DNA of 64,000 nucleotides from Ilumatobacteraceae bacterium (GCA_022843125.1 JALHOG010000001.1:170821-234820); one strand, 5' to 3'. Counted from the first letter of the stretch, positions 31,890 through 40,570 are shown. Made by a program: numbers and translations. The notes: generated from the sequence alone by a model not told the origin.

Positions 31890-32518
31890 GCAGACCGACC
31901 ACGATGCGGGACTGGGCCCGGGAACAGGCGCCTCACCTCGATGTCGTCGCATCGTCCGTTCCGGAACCGGTGCTGGTCGGCGACACGCTCGTGGCCGTCT
32001 TCGACGACTCGGGACGTGCGCGCGAGTTGGTGCTCGCCTGGGAACGGATCGAACCCGCCGACGGCCAGGTCGGCACCGTCGTGCTCGGTACGGCCCCGGA
32101 TCGGCCGAGCGAACTGGACCGAGACACCGGCGTCGACCCGGAGGGGGTCGTCGAGCAAGCGCTCGTACGTGCGATCAAGGGAGCAGTTCCCGGCGCAATC
32201 GTCGGTGCGCTCATCGTGGCCGCGATCGTCGTGCTGCTCGATGGTTGGAGCAGCGTCGCGATCGGGGCGGCGCTCGGAGGCGCAGCCTTCGGGTCGATTC
32301 CCGGCGGCGTCTTCGCATTCACGAAGGGCACCGGGTGGGGATCGGCCTATCGGAACACGTTCGTCGACGATGACGCTACATCGGTCGTGTTCGCATCGAT
32401 CCACTCGCACGATCCAGCTCGTATCGAGCAAGCGTTGGCAGCGGCGTCCGAAGTCGGTGCTCGCATGTATCGCGTCGACGCCGACGGGCGCGCCGAGCAA
32501 CTGCCGACCCGGCGCTGA
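31886..32518 (+). CDS. hypothetical membrane protein with glycine-rich hydrophobic hairpin
   Basis: two TM segments GAVPGAIVGALIVAAIVVLL / VAIGAALGGAAFGSIPGGVFAF. Confidence 0.7.
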   Translation: MSRPTTMRDWAREQAPHLDVVASSVPEPVLVGDTLVAVFDDSGRARELVLAWERIEPADGQVGTVVLGTAPDRPSELDRDTGVDPEGVVEQALVRAIKGAVPGAIVGALIVAAIVVLLDGWSSVAIGAALGGAAFGSIPGGVFAFTKGTGWGSAYRNTFVDDDATSVVFASIHSHDPARIEQALAAASEVGARMYRVDADGRAEQLPTRR

Positions 32519-32520
32519 AG

Positions 32521-32550
32521 CGGCGCCGGGGCCATGCAGCCCCGGCGCCG
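32521..32550. terminator. bidirectional hairpin between convergent genes
   Basis: CGGCGCCGGGGC-CATGCA-GCCCCGGCGCCG perfect 12-bp stem. Confidence 0.75.
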
Positions 32551-32582
32551 GTACAGACGTCGCGTTCACGCCGGGCGCGTCG

Positions 32583-33161
32583 TCAGCCTGCGTGACCGCC
32601 ACCGTTGTGCTCGCTCTGACGGAACACGACGTCGCCGCTGGAGTCCTTGAGATGGGCCCGTACGAACCATTGGAACTGTTCGAGCAGGCGCAACTGGCCG
32701 ATCACGAGGTCCTCCGAGACGACGTCGAGTTCGGCGAGCGTTTCCTGCACCCGACGGTGGTCCGACACGACTCCGGAGTAGACGCTGTCGAGCGCAGCGA
32801 GGTGACGCACGGTCGGCTCGCGATTGAGGCTGTAGTCATCCCACGCACGGAGCCGCGTGATGGCGCCCGGGGTCCCGAGTGGCTCGCCACCGAGCGTTGC
32901 GATGCGCTCCGCCATGTCGTCCGACATCAGACGCACGGCATCGACCTGCGGATCGAGCATCTCGTGGATCGAGATGAAGTTCATCCCGACGACGTTCCAG
33001 TGGATGTGCTTGAGCGTCAGCTGGAGATCGAGCAGGGCGACGAGTCGCTCCTGGAGCAGGTCGATCACCTGTGCCGAGGCTTCGCCCTGCATGCCGGGGA
33101 CCGTGGTACGAGGCGAAGCGGACGTCGTCGGATCCGTGGTGGGGGTGTCTGTCGAAGTCAT
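32583..33161 (-). CDS. dps: Dps-family ferritin-like protein
   Basis: LTLKHIHWNVVGMNFISIHEMLDPQVDAVRLMSDDMAERIATLGGEPLGT. Confidence 0.92.
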   Translation of the reverse strand: MTSTDTPTTDPTTSASPRTTVPGMQGEASAQVIDLLQERLVALLDLQLTLKHIHWNVVGMNFISIHEMLDPQVDAVRLMSDDMAERIATLGGEPLGTPGAITRLRAWDDYSLNREPTVRHLAALDSVYSGVVSDHRRVQETLAELDVVSEDLVIGQLRLLEQFQWFVRAHLKDSSGDVVFRQSEHNGGGHAG

Positions 33162-33170
33162 GGCGCTCGC

Positions 33171-33196
33171 CTACCCGGGTGAGCGCCCCCTGAAAC
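33171..33196 (-). promoter_or_regulatory. candidate stress-sigma promoter of dps (leaderless)
   Basis: minus strand GTTT-N16-GGGTAG-N9-ATG(33161). Confidence 0.7.
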
Positions 33197-33202
33197 GGCG
33201 GT

Positions 33203-33595
33203 TCACCAGTTGCGACGCACGGTGATCTCGACCTCGTCGCCGGTCTGCGCGAACTCGACGTGGTCGGCGACGTGGTAGACGATCCCCAGACCGCGCCCGG
33301 TGATGTGATCCGGGGGCGCAGTGCGCCAACGGGCGACGGCGGCGATCCCATCTCGTTCGACGCCGGCGCAGCGGATCGTGACCGTCGCGAAATCGGCGCC
33401 CGCCCGCACGATGACCTCCACGGGGGCTCCAGCGTGTTCGAATGCGTTCGTGACCAGTTCGCTCGTGGCGAGGACCAGGTCGGCGCTCACACGTTCAGGC
33501 ACTGCGCCGTCGACCGACGAGTGCACGAAGCGCCGGGCATGCCGCACGTTCGCCATCGACACGCCGAACTGCTTCGACGTCTCGGCGTGGCCCAC
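33203..33595 (-). CDS. GHKL ATPase/anti-sigma-like protein (RsbW/HATPase_c_2)
   Basis: LATSELVTNAFEHAGAPVEV, GRGLGIVYHVADHVEF. Confidence 0.82.
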   Translation of the reverse strand: MGHAETSKQFGVSMANVRHARRFVHSSVDGAVPERVSADLVLATSELVTNAFEHAGAPVEVIVRAGADFATVTIRCAGVERDGIAAVARWRTAPPDHITGRGLGIVYHVADHVEFAQTGDEVEITVRRNW

Positions 33596-33604
33596 GGCGA
33601 GAGG

Positions 33605-34336
33605 CTAGCCCGGCACGGACCTCGTGATCGGGCGATGCAGCCCGCTCTGGGCGGTCACCACCCGCATCGCCGCCTGGGTCCGGTTGTTGACGCCGAGCTT
33701 GTTGAACACCCGGCGGACGTGCGTCTTGATCGTGTCGACCGAGAGGAACAGTTCGTGTGCGATCTCGGCGTTGGACAGCCCGAGGGCGAGAAGCGCCAAC
33801 ACTTCCTGCTCGCGAACCGTGAGCTCGGGGCCCTCGACTCGGCTCCGTTCGCCCTTCACCGCATCGTCGAGACCGACGGAGTGGCCGGCGACGACCTGCT
33901 CGAGGGCCCGCACGATCTCCTCGGCCGTGGCGGTCTTGGGAATGACGCCGTCGACGCCGATTGCCCGCGCCTGCGCGACGAAATCGGATGGCGCATCCCA
34001 CGTGTACAGCACGACGTGCCCGACGTTGTCGTCGGCCTTCATGGCCTGGGCGCGCTGGAGCGCATCGCGCCGGGCGGCAAACGTGTCGAAGAGTGCGATG
34101 TCGACCGGGCCGTCGATCGTCCCGTTGGCGGCGTCGCCCGATTCGCCATCACCGGCCACGCCGTTTCGGATCGCGTAGTCGGTCACGACGACGCGGTCTG
34201 CGTACGGGGTCAGCATCGCGTGCAGGCCCTTGATCACCAGCTCGTAGTCGTTGACGAGTGCGACGGTGATCCGACGTTCCGTCGGCCGGTCGACGCCGCT
34301 CGAGAAGCCATTGGTTTCGGGGATCGTGTCGCTCAT
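33605..34336 (-). CDS. LuxR-family response regulator
   Basis: LTVREQEVLALLALGLSNAEIAHELFLSVDTIKTHVRRVFNKLGVNNRTQAAM; degenerate receiver. Confidence 0.9.
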   Translation of the reverse strand: MSDTIPETNGFSSGVDRPTERRITVALVNDYELVIKGLHAMLTPYADRVVVTDYAIRNGVAGDGESGDAANGTIDGPVDIALFDTFAARRDALQRAQAMKADDNVGHVVLYTWDAPSDFVAQARAIGVDGVIPKTATAEEIVRALEQVVAGHSVGLDDAVKGERSRVEGPELTVREQEVLALLALGLSNAEIAHELFLSVDTIKTHVRRVFNKLGVNNRTQAAMRVVTAQSGLHRPITRSVPG

Positions 34337-34416
34337 CGTGAACGCCGCCCGCCGATGAAGCGGCGATCCTGCCGCTGTGCGGTTGCAGCAGGCACTTCGG
34401 AATACGACGTGGTCAT
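34333..34416 (-). CDS. 27-aa putative leader peptide translationally coupled to the LuxR regulator
   Basis: MTTSYSEVPAATAQRQDRRFIGGRRSR; SD-like AAAGGACG upstream; ATGA overlap with 34336 start. Confidence 0.45.
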   Translation of the reverse strand: MTTSYSEVPAATAQRQDRRFIGGRRSR

Positions 34417-34468
34417 GTTGTCGTCCTTTCGATCGGGACGCGTCGGGCTCGACCCGTGAGCCCGGGAC

Positions 34469-34495
34469 GTACCCCGTCCGGGTGGTCGCCCAAAC
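34469..34495 (-). promoter_or_regulatory. candidate stress-sigma promoter of leader peptide/LuxR
   Basis: minus strand GTTT-N17-GGGTAC. Confidence 0.5.
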
Positions 34496-34532
34496 CAATG
34501 GTCAGCGATCCGTGACGACCTTCGTGTCGGCC

Positions 34533-34558
34533 GTTTGCACCGCCCGGTCGGGTGGTAC
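34533..34558 (+). promoter_or_regulatory. candidate stress-sigma promoter (leaderless)
   Basis: GTTT-N16-TGGTAC-N9-ATG(34568). Confidence 0.55.
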
Positions 34559-34567
34559 ACCGCCGCG

Positions 34568-34840
34568 ATGAACCCCGAGAACGACACGAACGACACCGAT
34601 ATCCCGACCCCGGCGCCGCAGGAGAACGCCGGTCCGACGCCTGCCGATGGGACGATCGGCCAACCGTCCGAGCCCGGGTTCACCGAGCCCACGGCCGATC
34701 GGCCCCCGACAGAGGAGGAGGCTGCCATCGCCGAACGGCTCGCTGCCGACGTCGATCTCGAGCGCGTCGGCGAGCACTACGAAGAGGCGATGCACACCGG
34801 CGCCGACATCAGCGGCGAAGGGCAGATCACGCCCGAGTGA
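34568..34840 (+). CDS. acidic hypothetical protein
   Basis: MNPENDTNDTDIPTP...ERVGEHYEEAMHTGADISGEGQITPE; promoter-like motif at fixed distance. Confidence 0.6.
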   Translation: MNPENDTNDTDIPTPAPQENAGPTPADGTIGQPSEPGFTEPTADRPPTEEEAAIAERLAADVDLERVGEHYEEAMHTGADISGEGQITPE

Positions 34841-34870
34841 CGCGCCCGGTCACGCGACCGACCGGCAGGT

Positions 34871-35611
34871 TCAGGCGTTGGCGGGTCCCGCCTGTTCGCG
34901 CAATCGCTCGAGGGCGGCACGGAGCAGGCGGGACACGTGCATCTGCGACACGCCCACCCGTGCGGCGATCTCGGATTGGGAGAGCTCCTCGTAGAAGCGC
35001 AGCCGAACGATCGTCTGCTCGCGTTCGGGCAGCAGGGTGAGCAGCGCCTGGACGGCGTCGTCATTGTCGACCGCCTCGTACCCGATGTCGGTCGCACCGC
35101 CGACTCGATCGGCCATGGGCGAACCGTCGTCGGGACCGGGATCGATCGAGCCGATGGAGCGTGCTTCGCCGGCGGCGAGCCCGGTGATCACGTCGGCGCG
35201 TTCGACGTCGAGGTGCTCGGCCACCTCGTCGACGGTGGGCGAGCGGCCCAGCACGGCGCCGAGTTCGTCGACGCCTTTCCTGACGGCGAGGTGGAGTTCC
35301 TTGGCGCCGCGTGGCACCTTCATCGCCCAGGTCGAGTCACGGAAGTAGCGCTTGATCTCACCTTCGATGGTCCGACCGGCGAACGCTACGAACGGAACGC
35401 CGAGCGTCGGATCGAAGCGGTCGACGGCCTTCACCAGCGCCAGCATCGCCACCTGTTCGATGTCCCCGTCGCGCCGGGTTCGCCCGTCGAATCGACGTGC
35501 GATGTGGATCGCGAGGCCCATGTGTTCTTCGACGATCCGGTTGCGGATGCTGCGGCGCCCGCTGCGGCGGTACTCGTCGAAGAGCTCGCCTGCCTCACTC
35601 GCCATGGGCAC
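34871..35611 (-). CDS. SigB/SigF-type RNA polymerase sigma factor
   Basis: EQVAMLALVKAVDRFDPTLGVPFVAFAGRTIEGEIKRYFRDSTWAMKVPR; QSEIAARVGVSQMHVSRLLRAALERL. Confidence 0.93.
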   Translation of the reverse strand: MPMASEAGELFDEYRRSGRRSIRNRIVEEHMGLAIHIARRFDGRTRRDGDIEQVAMLALVKAVDRFDPTLGVPFVAFAGRTIEGEIKRYFRDSTWAMKVPRGAKELHLAVRKGVDELGAVLGRSPTVDEVAEHLDVERADVITGLAAGEARSIGSIDPGPDDGSPMADRVGGATDIGYEAVDNDDAVQALLTLLPEREQTIVRLRFYEELSQSEIAARVGVSQMHVSRLLRAALERLREQAGPANA

Positions 35612-36047
35612 CGGTCGCTCGCTTGGAGACGATGAACGAACCGTCGTCGTCCACCTCGAAGCGGTCGACGACAGCCTGCAGGATCCGGACGGCCAGCGTG
35701 TCGACGTCGCCGGTGGTGAGTCGTTGCGCGACGTTGGTGCGGGTCACGCTGACCGTGATCGTGCGGTCGTCGGAGTGGAACGTGAGACGGAGGCGAGCAT
35801 CGTCGTCGGCGTCGACGTCAGCCATCACCGAGACCGCTTCGTCGACACCCAACCGCAGGTCTTCGATCTCGTCGATGCTGAAGCCGAGGTCGGCGGCGAG
35901 CGAGGCAGCGACCACCCTGACCGTCGACGCGTGACGATGGTTGAGCGGCAGGTCGAGCCGCACGATGTCGGCGGCCACTGCCGATCGTGCCGAACCCTCT
36001 CCGGATCCGTCGTGGTGGTTACCGTCTCCGCGGGCGTCAGTGCTCAT
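35595..36047 (-). CDS. anti-sigma factor/serine kinase (RsbW-like)
   Basis: AADLGFSIDEIEDLRLGVDEAVSVM; overlaps sigma factor start. Confidence 0.83.
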   Translation of the reverse strand: MSTDARGDGNHHDGSGEGSARSAVAADIVRLDLPLNHRHASTVRVVAASLAADLGFSIDEIEDLRLGVDEAVSVMADVDADDDARLRLTFHSDDRTITVSVTRTNVAQRLTTGDVDTLAVRILQAVVDRFEVDDDGSFIVSKRATGAHGE

Positions 36048-36115
36048 GATGGGAGCCAACCTACAGCGGGCCTGTTCACCCACGCCGCAGCAGCTGGCGG
36101 GCCGATCACCTGCGT

Positions 36116-36141
36116 GTTTGCAACCTCACCACTTCGGGTAC
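36116..36141 (+). promoter_or_regulatory. candidate stress-sigma promoter
   Basis: GTTT-N16-GGGTAC upstream of 36254 ORF. Confidence 0.5.
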
Positions 36142-36253
36142 TCGCCCGGCATCGACCACGCGAGAGCGCTGCCGTCGTACGTCCGTCCGGGTGTGGCGTC
36201 GCCTCGCACGGCGACTGCGTCCTCGTTCGTCCCGACCCCATTGGAGCGTCCCC

Positions 36254-36568
36254 ATGTCTGTGCATGTCCCCTCTCTTCCCTCCAGCGTCGCCTGGGAGAC
36301 CCCCCTTCACGTTTCTCGTGATGTGCTCGGCGCGCTCAGCAGCGCGGCCGACTCGGCAGCGGAGACCGCCGTTCACCTCATGCATCCTCGCCGGTCGACG
36401 TCGCCTGTCCAATCGGCGATGACCTCGAAGTGGACGATGATCGTGCTCGCAGCGGTCGTCGCACTGTTCGTCGTGTCGATCGTCCGCCGGTCGCGTGTCG
36501 AGGAGCACGCAGTGAACGACCGGGCGGCGGATGACCGAACGCGGCCCGCGGCCGGCTCGTCCGACTGA
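36254..36568 (+). CDS. small single-TM hypothetical protein
   Basis: MSVHVPSLPSSV...TMIVLAAVVALFVVSIVRRSRVEE. Confidence 0.5.
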   Translation: MSVHVPSLPSSVAWETPLHVSRDVLGALSSAADSAAETAVHLMHPRRSTSPVQSAMTSKWTMIVLAAVVALFVVSIVRRSRVEEHAVNDRAADDRTRPAAGSSD

Positions 36569-36697
36569 CGTGGCGGTGCTCGGAAGCCGGTGCACTCCAC
36601 CTCGTGTGGTGGCGCTGACCAGAAGTTGCTCACGCCGGCCTGGCGTCGGGCTCGAACGGCCCGGCACGGTTCGGGCCCACATGGATAGGGTGCAGAC

Positions 36698-37015
36698 ATG
36701 ACCGACCAAGCGGCTCCGATCGTGATCACGCGCACGACCAGCGGCTTCGCTGTCAGCGGCGAGATCGACGCTCACACCGCACCCGACGTCGCAACGGCGA
36801 TCGCCGAGTCGTCGGACGACCGGCTGGTGATCGACCTGTCCGGCGTCGAGTTCGTCGACTCGAGCGGGCTGCGCGTGCTCATCGAAGCCCACCAATCCCG
36901 CCTTGACGGCGGGCGCTCTCTTGCGCTGGCCAACCCGTCGTCCGTGGTGCGCCGCCTGTTCGACATCGCAGGCGTCGTCGGCTATCTCGACATCGTCGAC
37001 GAACCCGCAGTCTGA
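36698..37015 (+). CDS. STAS-domain anti-sigma factor antagonist (RsbV-like)
   Basis: LVIDLSGVEFVDSSGLRVLIEAHQ. Confidence 0.92.
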   Translation: MTDQAAPIVITRTTSGFAVSGEIDAHTAPDVATAIAESSDDRLVIDLSGVEFVDSSGLRVLIEAHQSRLDGGRSLALANPSSVVRRLFDIAGVVGYLDIVDEPAV

Positions 37016-37021
37016 CGAACC

Positions 37022-37047
37022 GTCTGACGCTGCTGCTCAGCGGGTAG
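37022..37047 (+). promoter_or_regulatory. candidate stress-sigma promoter (leaderless)
   Basis: GTCT-N16-GGGTAG-N9-ATG(37057). Confidence 0.6.
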
Positions 37048-37056
37048 ACCACAGGC

Positions 37057-37290
37057 ATGTTGCAGCGAACCTTCACCAACCCACCCGCCCTCGCCACTCG
37101 GAGCTCCGGTCGTCGGCGCGGTCGCGCGATCATCGCAAGCCTTGCCGCAGTGAGCTTCGCGTTGGGCGCTGCTGCGTGCAGCGACGACGAGGTCGACGAT
37201 GTGAACGACGAACTCGACAGCGGCATCGACGACATCGACAGCGGCATCGACGAACTCGAGAGCGAGATCGACGACGAGGTCAGCGACTGA
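37057..37290 (+). CDS. small exported acidic coiled-coil-like protein, possible lipoprotein
   Basis: signal-like RRGRAIIASLAAVSFALGAAAC then SGIDDID-SGIDELE-SEIDDEV heptads. Confidence 0.6.
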   Translation: MLQRTFTNPPALATRSSGRRRGRAIIASLAAVSFALGAAACSDDEVDDVNDELDSGIDDIDSGIDELESEIDDEVSD

Positions 37291-37428
37291 GCGACCGCTG
37301 ATCGTGGGCGATCGGTCCGCACGCCTCGGACGGAGGGCTGCGAACCGATCGCTCGATCGTCATCCGTCAGCGGGACGGGGGTTCGGTTTCGTGCTGGCGT
37401 CGGCCGTGGGAACGGTTCCGTTCCTCGG

Positions 37429-38037
37429 TCAGGTGGAGAGTTGAGAGAGCACGCTGTCGAGGTCGCACTTCGGACCGCGGTTGTACGGCAGCTTGCCGAG
37501 CAGGAGACCCATCGCGCACGTGTTGGTGACGGCCGAGAACGTGAGACCGAACCCGACGCCTCCTGCCAGCAAGCGGACCTTGGGGAACTTGAGGCTGGCG
37601 AGGATCGCAGTCAGCACGATCGAGCCGGCGACGCCCCGAACCTGGCGCTCGAGCGCCCACGCTTCGCGGCCCTTGGCGGTCTCGCCGCCGACCGCCATCC
37701 AGCCGCCGATACCACCCTCGAGCACGCGCAGGTTGGACTTGCCGGCACGGTTGAGGTGTGCCTGTGCGGTCGACGCCCGCGCTCCGGACTGGCACACGAG
37801 GATGACCGGGTGATCGAGGTCGGCCACGCGGGCGACGTGTTCGGCCAAGGTGTCGAGCGGGACGTTGTACGAACCCGGGATGTGCACCGACTCGAACTCG
37901 GTCCCGGTGCGCACGTCGAGGATCCGGATCTCCGGATCCGCCTGTCGCAGGTGGCGGAGCTCGCTCGCGTGGATCGTGTTGGTATTGGTATTGGTATTGG
38001 TGTTGATGTTGCTGCTGGCGGTGGCGGTGGCGGTCAT
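37429..38037 (-). CDS. rhodanese domain + DUF2892-type membrane segment (YgaP-like)
   Basis: ILVCQSGARAS active-site loop; GGWMAVGG; C-terminal hydrophobic TNTCAMGLLLGKLPYNR; SD GGAG before ATG 38037. Confidence 0.87.
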   Translation of the reverse strand: MTATATASSNINTNTNTNTNTIHASELRHLRQADPEIRILDVRTGTEFESVHIPGSYNVPLDTLAEHVARVADLDHPVILVCQSGARASTAQAHLNRAGKSNLRVLEGGIGGWMAVGGETAKGREAWALERQVRGVAGSIVLTAILASLKFPKVRLLAGGVGFGLTFSAVTNTCAMGLLLGKLPYNRGPKCDLDSVLSQLST

Positions 38038-38105
38038 CGTGGATTCTCCGGGGGGGACGGGTGGGACGGGGATCTGGGATGGGATTGGGATCTGGGATCT
38101 GGTGG

Positions 38106-38675
38106 TCACGACACGGATGCGTCGACGGGGTCGAGTTCGATCAGCCGGCCGGTGCGGAGGTCGTGGACGGCGCCCCGCAGCGTGACGCGCCCTGCGGTGA
38201 TGGCAGCACCGAGCGCGCCGCGATCACGCTGGAGACGGCCCACGTTGTAGCGGACGTTCGCGCCGATGGCGGCGTCGATGTCATCGCAGGTGGCGCATCC
38301 GGCGAGCATCTCGTCGATCGGCGTGAGGATCGGGTTCAGGTTGGGGTCGGCGGTGGCTGACATGGCTGCCGTGACGGCGCCGCACCCCGTGTGTCCGAGT
38401 ACCACGACGAGGTCGACACCGAGCGCCTCGACGGCGAAGGTGAGGCTCGCAACCACGTCGGGGGTGGCGCTGTTCCCTGCCACCCGCACGACGAACGAGC
38501 TCCCGGGTTCCTGGCTGAAGATCAACGACGGCGGTACTCGAGCATCGGAGCAGGCCAGAATCGCGACCTCTGGGCGGTGGGGTGGCAGCTCGGCCTCGTC
38601 GTGCGGGTGGGTGGCGGCCACCTCGGCGTGACGCGCTACCAGTTGGTTCCACTTCTGCATCGCACGCTCAGACAT
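38106..38675 (-). CDS. beta-class carbonic anhydrase
   Basis: ACSDARVPP, HTGCGAV zinc-site motifs. Confidence 0.92.
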   Translation of the reverse strand: MSERAMQKWNQLVARHAEVAATHPHDEAELPPHRPEVAILACSDARVPPSLIFSQEPGSSFVVRVAGNSATPDVVASLTFAVEALGVDLVVVLGHTGCGAVTAAMSATADPNLNPILTPIDEMLAGCATCDDIDAAIGANVRYNVGRLQRDRGALGAAITAGRVTLRGAVHDLRTGRLIELDPVDASVS

Positions 38676-40464
38676 GGAGGTGCTCCGGCCCGGCGATCGG
38701 GTTCGGCGCCGATCCCGGCGGCGCCTCGGCCCAGTGGGGATCGCGCTCGTCGACGCCTGCGGTCCGCAGCGAGCAGGGTGCTGCGTGGAGTCCGCACGCC
38801 GCCGCCACCGCCTGGTGCGCGGTGGCGTGGATGCGACCGTCGAGCCGGCTCCACAGGCCGGCCCGGCGCAGTACGTCGCGGACCGGACCCTTGACGTCGG
38901 CGAGGAGGAGCATCGCGCCGAGTTCCTCGAACTCGGTGATGACCTCGGCGAGGGCGTCGGCTCCGGTGGCGTCGATGTCGTTGATCCCGGAACAGTCGAG
39001 CACGAGTGCACGCGGTTCGTCAGTGAGGTCGGCAGCTGCTGTGAGGCAGAGTCGTTTGAAGTGCTGGGCGTTGACGAACGACAGCGCAGCGTCGATGCGG
39101 ATGATTCGGATGCCGGGTTGGACGATCGCTTCCGGGAATCGCTCGACGTTGCGGTAGTTCGTCGAGTCCGGGATCCGGCCGAGCGTGGCGGTGTGCGGCT
39201 TCGACATGCGGGCGAACACCACGAGCATGGACGCCACGACGGCGACGAGGATGCCGAGCTCGATGCCGAGCACGAGCGTGCCGACGAACGCGACGGACAT
39301 GCCGATCACGTCGGAGCGCTTGACCCGAGCGATGTGCCGCATCTCTTTCACGTCGACGAGGTTGGTGACGGCGACGATGATGATCGCGGCGAGTGCTGCC
39401 TGGGGGAGCGACGTGAACAGCGGAGTGAGGAACAGCAGGGTGATCAGGACGAGGATCGCCGTGACGATCGACGCGAGGGGGGTGCGGGCGCCGGCGGCAT
39501 CGTTGACCGCGGTGCGCGAGAACCCGCCCGTCACCGGGTAGCCACCGAAGAGGCCGGCGCCGACGTTCGCGAAGCCGAGGCCGACGAGTTCCTGGTTGGC
39601 GTCGATCTCGTAGCGGTGGCGGCGGGCGTAGACCTTGCCGACGGCGACCGACTCCATGAAGCCGACCAGTGTGATCACCAGGGCGGGCACGGCGAGCGAC
39701 CGGATCGTGCCGATGCCGAAGTCGGGGAGCGCGAAGGCCGGGAGGGTGTTGGGGATCTCGCCGACGGTCCTGACGCCTCGACCCTCGAGGTCGAACGCCT
39801 TGACGACGACGATCGACACCACGACGAGGATGAGCGCGCTGGGAATCTGCTTGAGCCATCGCTTCAGCGCCAGCAGCAGCACGACGCTGGTGAGCCCGAT
39901 CGTGAGGGTGATGGCGTGGGTGCCGTCAGCCGCCCTGATCACCTCGAGGACGGTTTCGTAGAAGACCTCGGTGCGGGCGGTCGAGACGCCGAGAAGATGC
40001 TTCACCTGGGAGAAACCGATGATGATCGCGGCAGCGGCGGTGAAGCCCACCAGCACCGAGTGGCTGAGGAAGTTGACGACGAACCCGAGCCGCCCGACGC
40101 CGAGGACGAGGTGGATGAGTCCGACCATGAGGGCGAGCATCGCTGCGGCTGACAGGTAGCCCGACGTGCCCTGCTCGAAGAGGGGGGCGAGCGCCGAGGC
40201 GGTCACGAGCGAGACGATGGCGACCGGACCCACGGCGAGCTGGCGGGAGGTGCCGAAGATCGCATACAGGAGCACGGGCACGATCGAGGCGTACAGCCCG
40301 ACCTCTGGCGGCAAGCCGGCGAGGAGGGCGTATGCCATGCCTTGCGGTACGAGCATCGCGCCGATCGTGAGCCCGGCTCCGAGGTCGCTGCGCAGGTCGC
40401 GCCGGTCGTAGCGCGGTGCCCACACCGTGATCGGTGCGATTCGCTGGAGGAGGGATGTCGTCAT
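38668..40464 (-). CDS. SulP/SLC26-family anion permease with STAS domain
   Basis: VPQGMAYALLAGLPPEVGLYASIVPVLLYAIFGTSRQLAVGPVA; C-terminal STAS LVLDCSGINDIDATG. Confidence 0.93.
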   Translation of the reverse strand: MTTSLLQRIAPITVWAPRYDRRDLRSDLGAGLTIGAMLVPQGMAYALLAGLPPEVGLYASIVPVLLYAIFGTSRQLAVGPVAIVSLVTASALAPLFEQGTSGYLSAAAMLALMVGLIHLVLGVGRLGFVVNFLSHSVLVGFTAAAAIIIGFSQVKHLLGVSTARTEVFYETVLEVIRAADGTHAITLTIGLTSVVLLLALKRWLKQIPSALILVVVSIVVVKAFDLEGRGVRTVGEIPNTLPAFALPDFGIGTIRSLAVPALVITLVGFMESVAVGKVYARRHRYEIDANQELVGLGFANVGAGLFGGYPVTGGFSRTAVNDAAGARTPLASIVTAILVLITLLFLTPLFTSLPQAALAAIIIVAVTNLVDVKEMRHIARVKRSDVIGMSVAFVGTLVLGIELGILVAVVASMLVVFARMSKPHTATLGRIPDSTNYRNVERFPEAIVQPGIRIIRIDAALSFVNAQHFKRLCLTAAADLTDEPRALVLDCSGINDIDATGADALAEVITEFEELGAMLLLADVKGPVRDVLRRAGLWSRLDGRIHATAHQAVAAACGLHAAPCSLRTAGVDERDPHWAEAPPGSAPNPIAGPEHLHV

Positions 40465-40556
40465 GGATCGTGCCGCTCACGGTGGGTCGAGCGCCGGACG
40501 GCGCAAAAGTACGGACATTTAGAGAGTACGTCGACCATCGACGAAAATGCAACCTC

Positions 40557-40570
40557 TACCCCCAGGGGTA
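40557..40570. promoter_or_regulatory. candidate CsoR/CstR-family operator
   Basis: TACCCC-CA-GGGGTA palindrome in the SulP/aminotransferase divergent region. Confidence 0.4.

Noticed and set aside
36666-36697. Stress promoter for the STAS gene at 36698 (GGTT-N16-GGGTGC)
   Set aside because: -10 lacks GGGTA and the distance to ATG is not N9; TAGGGT-N6-ATG is a better explanation.
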